This document shows positions 17,383 through 24,851 of a stretch of 64,000 bases of DNA, one piece after another (position 1 is the first letter of the stretch; the number at the start of each line of letters is the position of its first letter). Position numbers and translations under genes: made by a program. The notes below the pieces were generated by a model. It worked only from the letters and a program-made list of their open reading frames with translations. It was not told where the DNA came from and made no database searches. The stretch is from Veillonellaceae bacterium (GTDB taxonomy: Bacteria; Bacillota; Negativicutes; Veillonellales; Dialisteraceae), in contig DAJPGA010000001.1 in assembly GCA_025992895.1 (NCBI GenBank), positions 1,382,501-1,446,500 of the forward strand, in the 5' to 3' direction.

Positions 17383-17411
17383 TTGACCTTATTCACTAAA
17401 TGCTTTAAAAT
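17383..17411 (+). promoter_or_regulatory. Promoter of argR-recN
   Basis: TTGACC (17383-17388), 17-base spacer, TAAAAT (17406-17411). The transcript would have a ~105-base leader in which I see no riboswitch. Confidence 0.6.
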
Positions 17412-17429
17412 TTATAATAAATATTCATA
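17411..17429 (+). promoter_or_regulatory. Candidate ARG box (ArgR operator)
   Basis: Reading the minus strand, TATGAATATTTATTATAAA resembles the ArgR/AhrC half-site pattern (TGAATAWWWATTCA-like). It abuts the -10 of the argR promoter; a second, weaker AATGAAT lies near 17445-17453. Autoregulation would be expected but this is only a pattern match. Confidence 0.35.
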
Positions 17430-17522
17430 GGATTTAAAGTATGTCTATTCATTTGTAAGGATCTCATCGTGAACCGGTGATCGAAGACTCTTGTAAAGGA
17501 AGCAATAGGAAAGGTAGATATA

Positions 17523-17978
17523 ATGAAAAGATATAGAATAATGAAGATAAAGGAAATCATACAGAATCAGGTCATTGAGACACAGGAAGAATTGGCTGCC
17601 GCTTTGAAAAAAGAGGGGATCGTAGTTACACAGGCAACTGTATCCAGGGATATCAAGGAGCTTATGCTGATTAAGGTTCCCTACAAGGACAGGCATTATA
17701 GATACGCCTTATCTGATGAAAAGCAAAATGTCATGCCCAAGAACCACACAGCCATGTTGTTCCAGCAGGCAGTCACAAAGATTGACAGCAGCATGAACCT
17801 TGTCGTTTTACACACGATTCCCGGTTCCGCATCGGCAGTTGCATTTGCTATCGATCATGCCAAGTCTGATGTGGTTATAGGAACGCTGGCCGGGGACGAT
17901 ACGATTCTGATCATTTTGAAGAGCCCGGAAGACGTTCCTGTCTTTCTTGAACATATTCAAGGACTTTTAAAGTCATAA
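17523..17978 (+). CDS. argR: Arginine repressor ArgR/AhrC
   Basis: 151 aa. N-terminal winged helix with IKEIIQNQ and the recognition segment VTQATVSRDIKEL (about residues 38-50). The C-terminal hexamerisation and arginine-binding domain contains GSASAVAFAIDHAK and GTLAGDDTILII, with the Asp-Asp pair that contacts arginine. Represses arginine biosynthesis and activates catabolism in an arginine-dependent way. It is followed 17 bases later by recN, as in Bacillus and many Firmicutes, though tlyA and nadK are not upstream here. A candidate ARG box in its promoter suggests autoregulation. Confidence 0.95.
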   Translation: MKRYRIMKIKEIIQNQVIETQEELAAALKKEGIVVTQATVSRDIKELMLIKVPYKDRHYRYALSDEKQNVMPKNHTAMLFQQAVTKIDSSMNLVVLHTIPGSASAVAFAIDHAKSDVVIGTLAGDDTILIILKSPEDVPVFLEHIQGLLKS

Positions 17979-17995
17979 AAGTGAGGCGGTGAATA

Positions 17996-19660
17996 ATGCT
18001 TCAAAGTCTTCATATCATTAACTTTGCAATCATTAAAGATACTGTTCTTGATCTGGCATCCGGCGTGACAATCTGCACGGGCGAGACCGGATCGGGGAAG
18101 TCTATCGTTATTGATGCACTGGCAGTTTTAATGGGAAGGCGTGCAAAGACTGATTTCATACGTACGGGAGCTGATTACTTCAAAATCGAAGGCGTGTTTT
18201 ATGTAGATGACATTATCATTGAAGATCTTCAGAAGGAAGGTATCGATACCGACGGCAATCAGCTTATCTTATCCAGAAGACTCAATAGAAATGGAAGAGG
18301 CATATGCACGATTAACGGCAATTTCTGTACGGTCCGCCAGCTGCAAAGTCTTGGAAGCAAACTTGTGAGGCTTTATGAGCAGAATGATAATATGGAACTT
18401 CTGTCAATCCCGTTTTGCGAAAGAATGGTGGATACGGGTACTCCGGATGTCATAGCAGCGTATAAGAAATATCGGGAACTGTACAAAGAATGGAAAAAAT
18501 TAAAAGATGATCTCGATGATTATAAGTTAAGGAAACAGGAGAGAGAACGCAGGCTTGATACCCTGGAATGGGAACTCAACCAAATCAATGCAGCAGATCT
18601 CCATGAGGGAGAAGATGAGGAAGTAAGCAGCAAGCTGAATATCCTTCAAAATCATGAGAAGATCCTGAGGGCATTGCAGGAAGCACTGGATATTATCACA
18701 GCTGATAACGGGGTACAGGATAGTATAGCAAAGGCAGTCAAGGAGGTATCCATTGCCTCTTCCTATGACAACTCCATTGCATCACTCTCGGAATCTTTGG
18801 ATTCAGCAGCATATTCTCTGGAAGACACAATCACGGGAATTGAATCATACTTGTCGGGCAGCGATTTCTCGGAGGAAGAACTTAGCGGGCTTCAGGAAAG
18901 AAATGAAGTTATTCTTGAAATGAAGAAAAAATTTGGTCCTGCCATTAAGGACGTAATCGCATATGAAGCCAATGCAAAGGCAGAGTATGATTCCCTTAAG
19001 GAAATCATTTATGATAATGACAGTATGCGGGAAAAATTCAACGTATTGACGAAGACGGTTATGCAGGCAGCAGAATCGTTGAATCACTTAAGACAGGTTT
19101 CTTCCGCCAGAATCCTGAACCGTGTAGTCGATATCTTGAAAGATATGGGGATGAATAATGCCAGGATGGAGCTGCACCTCGTACCTGCGAAAGACCCTGT
19201 TCCCAACGGTGCTCTTGAAATGGAATTTTATTTTTCCGCCAATACGGGCGAACCTTTAAGAAGCATGAAGGATACTGCATCCGGCGGCGAAATTTCCAGA
19301 ATTGCGTTAGCCATTGAAATGGTCATTTCCAACCTCTTGAAAAGACAGACACTGATATTTGATGAAATTGATGTGGGCATCAGCGGCCGTGTTGCTATTC
19401 AGGTTGCGAAGAAAATCGGAATCCTGTCCAAATCTTTGCAGATTTTATGTATTACGCATCTTCCTCAGACCGCATGCATTGCTGACAGGCATTATAAAAT
19501 TGCAAAGAAAGTCATTGATGGGCATACGTTTGCTGAGGCAGATCTTCTTAACGAAAGCCAGCATCTGAATGCCATTGCGCTGATGATTTCCGGCACCGAT
19601 GATTCGGCAAGCGCCTTAGAGTCTGCAAAAGAAATGGAAAAAAGCGTCAAAAACGGTTAA
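17996..19660 (+). CDS. recN: DNA repair protein RecN
   Basis: 554 aa SMC-like ATPase acting early in double-strand break repair. The N-terminal head has Walker A GETGSGKSIVIDAL (from about residue 28). Two coiled-coil arms follow (about 155-215 and 290-365). The C-terminal head has a DTASGGEISRIALAIEM signature and the Walker B LIFDEIDVGISGR. Length matches the family. Co-transcribed with argR and closed by a strong terminator shared with the convergent DUF4127 gene. Confidence 0.96.
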   Translation: MLQSLHIINFAIIKDTVLDLASGVTICTGETGSGKSIVIDALAVLMGRRAKTDFIRTGADYFKIEGVFYVDDIIIEDLQKEGIDTDGNQLILSRRLNRNGRGICTINGNFCTVRQLQSLGSKLVRLYEQNDNMELLSIPFCERMVDTGTPDVIAAYKKYRELYKEWKKLKDDLDDYKLRKQERERRLDTLEWELNQINAADLHEGEDEEVSSKLNILQNHEKILRALQEALDIITADNGVQDSIAKAVKEVSIASSYDNSIASLSESLDSAAYSLEDTITGIESYLSGSDFSEEELSGLQERNEVILEMKKKFGPAIKDVIAYEANAKAEYDSLKEIIYDNDSMREKFNVLTKTVMQAAESLNHLRQVSSARILNRVVDILKDMGMNNARMELHLVPAKDPVPNGALEMEFYFSANTGEPLRSMKDTASGGEISRIALAIEMVISNLLKRQTLIFDEIDVGISGRVAIQVAKKIGILSKSLQILCITHLPQTACIADRHYKIAKKVIDGHTFAEADLLNESQHLNAIALMISGTDDSASALESAKEMEKSVKNG

Positions 19661-19661
19661 T

Positions 19662-19698
19662 AAAAAAGGAGACCAGTTTCAAATGCTGGTCTCCTTTT
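19662..19698. terminator. Bidirectional terminator between recN and the DUF4127 gene
   Basis: A 14-bp perfect stem, AAAAAGGAGACCAG / CTGGTCTCCTTTTT, with a 9-base loop. A and T tracts lie on both sides. Confidence 0.88.
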
Positions 19699-19710
19699 TG
19701 CTGCGGATTT

Positions 19711-21438
19711 TTATTTATTTATATAGACGGTCGAGATATCCGTACCTTCAGATGCAGTGCTTTCCTTAGCCTGCACGGGGGAGGAAGCGGATACTGCTTT
19801 TGCCTTCTGCTGTTCCTGCGCTTCTTTCAACTTTCTGGCAGCTTCCTGCTCTTCTTTGAGTCTCTTGGCTGCCTGCGTCATATAGACGGGATATATAGGT
19901 GTCGGAGAGACTTTTGCATCGATTTCGAACAGGCGGTTCCATGGAAAATCTGCTGAAACGGTGGCCGGATTCAATCCTAATTTTCTCTTCGCAAAATCCT
20001 GGACTTCAGCTATCATTTCTTCCTTGATGGCCGGGGTTGGGATATAGTTTGTATGCTGAGATTCACACATTCTGGTAATATCTTTGCGGATATTTGCCTG
20101 ATAAGCCCAGTTGTCGAGATATTGCTCGGTAAGCATATCTTTATGATCCTGCGCGGACATGTCAGGAGCCAGTATAGCCTGTGCGATGGCGAAACCGATT
20201 GTATTCGATGCAGTATTCCATCCGTCATAGGCAGCTACTTTGTAGAGAATGTCATGCTTCTGCATTAGCTTCATCAGAGTATTATCGGAGCCGTTTGCAA
20301 AGTAAACATCAACCATGGCAACCGGAATTCCCCGATCGATAATGCTGTCGACCTGATTCATGAAATCAGTCGTGCTTTGCTTCATCATGCCATAGTTGCT
20401 GAATGTTCCGGATTCTCCAGTCGAAACAAGAGGCGTATTAACAGCAAGCATAATATCCGGGGTATTCTTCTTGATAATCGTTCCGCCTGCTGCAATGACG
20501 TGTTCTTCTATTGTTTTACCTATTGGCTGATTTTCATAGCTTGGAACTGTATCTTCTTCACGGCCTAAAGGATAGATCACAGAAAATGTCGGTTTCAGGT
20601 GATTAGCATCATTGTGGTATCTGGCAATCAAAAGCAGAGCCAGCTGATCGGCGCCTGGGAAGGAACCGTAAATTTTAGGGGAGAGGCCCTTCGCATCCTT
20701 GGTCAGGTACCTGGACTCCAAAGCAGACTGAGAGTTTTTGCTGTTATCATCGTGCCCTTCACAGAAGTACGCAAAAACACCTTCGCGTGTGTCTTCAATC
20801 AGCTTCTTGTTGATGATCATATTTTTAGTTCTTCTTTTATACCAGTCCTGAAGGTATTCCGAAGGGATAGACAGCTTTAAAGAGAGCAGCTCAGCGGTTT
20901 CAGCATTGGAGATCGTCCCGATATCCATTTTATCCTGCAGGGCAGAAATTCTGTATAATGATGTACCGTAGCTGCTGTAGTAATAGGGCTCTACTCCGCC
21001 GCTGGAAGCATAAGGAGTTCTCATAATTGTACCGAATGCATAAATCGGTACATTCGGGAACCTCCTGTGAAGTGTACGGATACGGTCAGCTCTGTTCTCC
21101 AAAGTCTCAAGCGATTCATTATGCTTTCTTGAATCAACGAGTCCTCCGTAAATCAGGGTGTCAGTGGAGAGGATAGCAGCATCTGCTTTGCCTATGTTCC
21201 TGTCTACCCATTGCCAGATAAGATCGGGGCTGCCCTGATAATTTTTTCCAGACAGATATGCGTCCGGGGGTGTAAGAACCGTATAGCCTGCTTTTGTTGC
21301 TGTCGAAACTGTATAGGATAAGCTTACGGGACGGTTATCTTGAGGAACCAGAAGCAGCGTCTTGGCGTCGGAAGAGAGAATCCCGCCTGCAATGAAAAGA
21401 GCAGAGGCCAATACGAATAGTTTTCTTTTCAGTATCAA
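19711..21438 (-). CDS. DUF4127 family secreted protein
   Basis: 575 aa. The N-terminus MILKRKLFVLASALFIAGG is a signal peptide, so the protein is exported. The start of the mature region, LLLVPQDNRPVSLSY, and TDTLIYGGLVDSRKHN are hallmarks of DUF4127, which has no established enzymatic role. Two regions stand out: DNRPV near the N-terminus, and HDDNSKNSQSALESRYL mid-protein. The last ~60 residues are Lys/Glu/Gln/Ala-rich and coiled-coil-like, an addition to the family domain. An ATG five codons upstream (21453) would put the GGAGGA inside the coding region, so TTG at 21438, seven bases after GGAGGA, is the likelier start. It lies alone between two terminators. Confidence 0.8.
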   Translation of the reverse strand: MILKRKLFVLASALFIAGGILSSDAKTLLLVPQDNRPVSLSYTVSTATKAGYTVLTPPDAYLSGKNYQGSPDLIWQWVDRNIGKADAAILSTDTLIYGGLVDSRKHNESLETLENRADRIRTLHRRFPNVPIYAFGTIMRTPYASSGGVEPYYYSSYGTSLYRISALQDKMDIGTISNAETAELLSLKLSIPSEYLQDWYKRRTKNMIINKKLIEDTREGVFAYFCEGHDDNSKNSQSALESRYLTKDAKGLSPKIYGSFPGADQLALLLIARYHNDANHLKPTFSVIYPLGREEDTVPSYENQPIGKTIEEHVIAAGGTIIKKNTPDIMLAVNTPLVSTGESGTFSNYGMMKQSTTDFMNQVDSIIDRGIPVAMVDVYFANGSDNTLMKLMQKHDILYKVAAYDGWNTASNTIGFAIAQAILAPDMSAQDHKDMLTEQYLDNWAYQANIRKDITRMCESQHTNYIPTPAIKEEMIAEVQDFAKRKLGLNPATVSADFPWNRLFEIDAKVSPTPIYPVYMTQAAKRLKEEQEAARKLKEAQEQQKAKAVSASSPVQAKESTASEGTDISTVYINK

Positions 21439-21518
21439 GTTAAAATCCTCCATAGTTAAAAGTTATTTTAAATATTATATCACGTACAGGTTAAGTTAAT
21501 AAATTTTCCGTGCAATAG

Positions 21519-21556
21519 AAAAAGCAGAATTTTCTAAAAAAGATAATTCTGCTTTT
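21519..21556 (-). terminator. Terminator after tRNA-Ser
   Basis: AAAAGCAGAATT / AATTCTGCTTTT stem with a 12-base loop, T-rich on the minus-strand 3' side. It ends the tadA-tRNA-Ser transcript. Confidence 0.75.
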
Positions 21557-21561
21557 ATTTC

Positions 21562-21650
21562 TGGCGGAGCAGGTGGGATTCGAACCCACGGGCCGCGAAC
21601 GGCTAACGGATTTCGAGTCCGCTTCGTTATGACCACTTCGATACTGCTCC
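21562..21650 (-). tRNA. tRNA-Ser, anticodon CGA
   Basis: 89 bases including encoded CCA. The acceptor stem GGAGCAG pairs with CTGCTCC. The anticodon loop CTCGAAA within GCGGA/TCCGT stems gives anticodon CGA, reading UCG. A long variable arm (GCCG..CGGC) is typical of class II tRNA-Ser, and the T-arm carries GTTCGAATC. It lies 8 bases after the tadA stop, so the two are probably one transcript ending at the terminator downstream. Confidence 0.95.
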
Positions 21651-21658
21651 ATATTAAG

Positions 21659-22114
21659 TTAATGGCGCTCCCGGCTCAATAAAAAGAACTTGTCCATCAG
21701 TTCCTTGCACTCATTGAATCTGACTCCGGCGGTAATGGAGAGATTATGGTTGAGTGCCTGAGACTGCCCGATCTGAAAGGTGGAATTAATACCACTATAC
21801 TGCATATTGGGAGCCCCGTACACAAGTCTTGATATACGGGAACCCATAATTGCACCGGCGCACATAGGGCATGGCTCTATGGTAACATAAAGAGTACAAC
21901 CCGTCAAACGCCAGCGGGACAGGAATTTTGAGGCACTTTTTATTACCTGTATCTCGGCATGGCCCGAGGGATCATTCATCGTTTCCTTGGTGTTATGGCC
22001 TATGGCAATGACAAGATCATCAAGGGTCAGAACAGCGCCGATTGGAACTTCTCCTGTGGCCAGCCCCTTCAGCCCTTCTTTAATAGCCAGGTCCATATAT
22101 TTTGCGTCATCCAT
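21659..22114 (-). CDS. tadA: tRNA-specific adenosine deaminase
   Basis: 151 aa. Deaminates A34 of tRNA-Arg(ACG) to inosine. Zinc and catalytic motifs are intact: HAE (with the proton-shuttle Glu) and PCPMCAGAI. The ARN-like segment GHNTKETMNDPSGHAE and the C-terminal helices fit TadA. An ATG five codons earlier lacks a ribosome-binding site, whereas AGAGG sits five bases before ATG 22114. Directly upstream of tRNA-Ser(CGA) on the same strand. Confidence 0.93.
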   Translation of the reverse strand: MDDAKYMDLAIKEGLKGLATGEVPIGAVLTLDDLVIAIGHNTKETMNDPSGHAEIQVIKSASKFLSRWRLTGCTLYVTIEPCPMCAGAIMGSRISRLVYGAPNMQYSGINSTFQIGQSQALNHNLSITAGVRFNECKELMDKFFLLSRERH

Positions 22115-22261
22115 TATAACCTCTGACATAGAGCATTCGTAAATAACAATACATTCTATATTTTGCTAATCATAATTCTATAGTATGTAATATGGAAATA
22201 AATTACAAGTTAGTGTAGAATAAAAAAAGAGATTTATATTTTAATTGGAGGGTGATTATAA

Positions 22262-22708
22262 ATGGCAGAAGAAATCAGAGTGAACGGAAAAGCTGGCAAA
22301 TTTGAACAGTATACACAGGAAAAGAACATGAATTTCTTCAATAAGAATGAACTTCATGATGAAGCAGGCACTGTTGTTTTCCAGTCTAACATTAAAGTTG
22401 AAGGCCAGACAATCCCTGTAGGAATCATTACCGATAACACGATTTACACGATTATCCGTGTCCAGGTAGGAAGCGGACTTGTAAAGGAAGGAAATAAGGC
22501 AAAATTCCTGGAATACATCAACAATCTGAACAGGAGCTATAAAGTTTTCAAGTATGTGGCAGCTGAAGATGGTTCCTTGTTCCTTGATGCATGCCTGCCG
22601 AGTACAAATGAAAGCTTTGATGCTGACATCGTACGCGTTGTCCTTGATGTTATTGTTGACCATCTGACACAGGAATACAAGAACATCATGAAGGAAGCTT
22701 GGGAATAA
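22262..22708 (+). CDS. YbjN-like / type III secretion chaperone-fold small protein
   Basis: 148 aa, cytoplasmic, acidic, with no signal peptide or membrane segment. The alternation of beta strands (TIPVGIITDNTIYTIIRVQVG), then helices (KAKFLEYINNLNR) and a final strand and helix pair resembles the YbjN / T3SS-chaperone-like fold. The family assignment is by impression only. YbjN proteins are small regulators or chaperones without a defined general activity. It has a strong GGAGG ribosome-binding site, stands alone, and is flanked by a terminator and by recJ. I cannot name its function. Confidence 0.6.
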   Translation: MAEEIRVNGKAGKFEQYTQEKNMNFFNKNELHDEAGTVVFQSNIKVEGQTIPVGIITDNTIYTIIRVQVGSGLVKEGNKAKFLEYINNLNRSYKVFKYVAAEDGSLFLDACLPSTNESFDADIVRVVLDVIVDHLTQEYKNIMKEAWE

Positions 22709-22730
22709 TAGAATAAGCTTATCAATGAAG

Positions 22731-22757
22731 GACCCCGGGGGAAGCGGGGTCTTTTAT
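22731..22757 (+). terminator. Rho-independent terminator after the YbjN-like gene
   Basis: GACCCCG / CGGGGTC perfect 7-bp stem with a 7-base loop, followed by a T-rich tract. Confidence 0.82.
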
Positions 22758-22853
22758 TATGCCTTTTTAATTTTGAGAATGATAATAAAAAATAGAAATT
22801 GAGAATAAAAGGTGATAGAATAAAAAAGAATATACTTGAACTGAGGAAATCAT

Positions 22854-24839
22854 ATGAATACGGATAAATACAAATGGCATTTTCTAAATTCCTTAAATAA
22901 GACGGAAACAGGAGTGCCTGAATTTTTCAAAAAATATAATATAACTGAAGAATTAGCTAAGATACTGATGAATCGCGGGATAGATGATGAGTCTAAGTTA
23001 TCACATTATCTATTTGATTCTGCTGCAGATCTGGGAGATCCATTCCTGATGAAGGGAATGCCCGAAGCAGTCGACAGGATTTTGCGTGCGATAGATGGTA
23101 AAGAAAAAATCGTTATTTATGGTGATTATGATGTGGACGGGATCACCTCGACATCAATTCTTTACCGGGGACTTAAGAGCCTGAGGGCCGATGTCGGCTT
23201 TTATATCCCGCATAGGGAATCTGAAGGATACGGACTCAACGCGAAAGCTGTCGAAAAATTAGCCAATGATGGCTTTAAGCTGTTAATTACAGTGGACTGC
23301 GGGATCAGCTCGGCTGACCTGATCAAGGAATTTCAGGGAAAGATAGATATCATAGTTACCGATCATCACACACCTCCGGAAAATCTTCCGCAGTGCATTG
23401 CAGTTTTGAATCCTCACCAGTCTGACTGCGGCTATCCATATAAAGAATTGGCAGGATGCGGCGTCGCATTTACTCTGTGCAGAGGACTCATGCTGAAAAA
23501 ATATGGAGTCAGTTATACAGATAATATAGAGCTGGCCGCTCTTGGCACTATAGCCGATGTAGTATCCCTGACAGGGGAGAATCGGATTATAGTTAAAGAA
23601 GGCATGAAAAGGTTCTTGTCAACCCCGGTAAAAGGACTTTTTGCTCTAATCCAGGCTGCCGGACTTATAAAGGATACGACACAAAGTATTACTCATGCGG
23701 ATCAGATTTCTTTTGGTCTTGCGCCACGCCTCAATGCAGCCGGAAGAATATCGCATGCCAAAGAAGGTGTCGAACTCATGATTACAGATTCGACGCAGGA
23801 AGCACAGCAGCTTGCGGAAAGGCTGTGCAGCACAAACGTCACGAGGCGGGAAATAGAAAAAGACATCTGCACGCAGGCTGAAGAGCGCATAAAACAATTA
23901 GGCATTGAAAAGGACATGGCCATCGTTGTAGACGGTCCTAATTGGCATCCGGGCGTTATCGGAATTGTAGCTTCCCGTATCCTGGATGAACTCCACCGCC
24001 CGGTTCTGGTGATTACTGTTAATGACGGGATTGGTAAAGGTTCCTGCAGAAGCATACCTGCATTTAATATTTATGAAGCCCTTGCTGCGCAGTCTGACCT
24101 TCTGATTCAATTCGGAGGCCATAAAATGGCAGCCGGCTTTTCTATCAAGGCTGAAAACATAGAAGAGTTCAGGAAGCAGATGAATGAGTATGCAAGGGAA
24201 CATCTGACGGAAGAAGACTGCATACCAGTTTTGGATATTGAGGAAGTCATTCCGGTAGAAAAATTAACGGTAGATTTCGTTAAGTCATTAGACTTACTGG
24301 AACCCTGCGGATGCGACAACCCCAAGCCTCTGTTTGCTTCGAATAACATTTTTGTTGAGACCGCCAGATACATCGGTGCGGATAAGCGGCATTTCAAATG
24401 TCAGCTGGGGAAAAATTCCGATCTTATTGATGCTATATTCTGGGGAGCCGGGGAACCGCAGCCATGCAGAGCCGGAGACAATATTGATATAGTTTTTGAG
24501 CCGGAAATTCATGAATGGTATGGTGAACACGTCCAGCTCATCTGCAAAGATATACGGGTAGACAAGAAAAGGATAATAACAAGGGATTTTCTGGCGGACG
24601 TGTATCGCAAAATCAGGAGTATACTAAAAGAACCCCGTCCGGCAGAAGACGTTAAGCGGTTCCTTTCAGAAGGGACCCAATTCGATGCCGCTGATATTGA
24701 TATAGCGCTGGCGGTATTTGAAGAATTGCGGTTAATATCCAGATATAATTTCAATGGTGAAGAATTCTATCAGTTCCAGATGGTAAATAGAAAGATGGAT
24801 TTGCTCTCATCTTCGGTATACAGAAGGCATATGCGCTAA
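22854..24839 (+). CDS. recJ: Single-stranded-DNA-specific 5'-3' exonuclease RecJ
   Basis: 661 aa. DHH-family exonuclease of recombination and mismatch repair. The catalytic motifs are present: YGDYDVDG at about residues 89-96, the DHH motif TDHHTP at about 169-174, and the DHHA1 glycine-rich segment near FGGHKMAAGFS. A C-terminal OB-fold (about 450-560) is followed by a short extra domain. First of a run of co-oriented genes leading to the RSH enzyme, dtd and further. Confidence 0.95.
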   Translation: MNTDKYKWHFLNSLNKTETGVPEFFKKYNITEELAKILMNRGIDDESKLSHYLFDSAADLGDPFLMKGMPEAVDRILRAIDGKEKIVIYGDYDVDGITSTSILYRGLKSLRADVGFYIPHRESEGYGLNAKAVEKLANDGFKLLITVDCGISSADLIKEFQGKIDIIVTDHHTPPENLPQCIAVLNPHQSDCGYPYKELAGCGVAFTLCRGLMLKKYGVSYTDNIELAALGTIADVVSLTGENRIIVKEGMKRFLSTPVKGLFALIQAAGLIKDTTQSITHADQISFGLAPRLNAAGRISHAKEGVELMITDSTQEAQQLAERLCSTNVTRREIEKDICTQAEERIKQLGIEKDMAIVVDGPNWHPGVIGIVASRILDELHRPVLVITVNDGIGKGSCRSIPAFNIYEALAAQSDLLIQFGGHKMAAGFSIKAENIEEFRKQMNEYAREHLTEEDCIPVLDIEEVIPVEKLTVDFVKSLDLLEPCGCDNPKPLFASNNIFVETARYIGADKRHFKCQLGKNSDLIDAIFWGAGEPQPCRAGDNIDIVFEPEIHEWYGEHVQLICKDIRVDKKRIITRDFLADVYRKIRSILKEPRPAEDVKRFLSEGTQFDAADIDIALAVFEELRLISRYNFNGEEFYQFQMVNRKMDLLSSSVYRRHMR

Positions 24840-24851
24840 GGAGAGGATATT

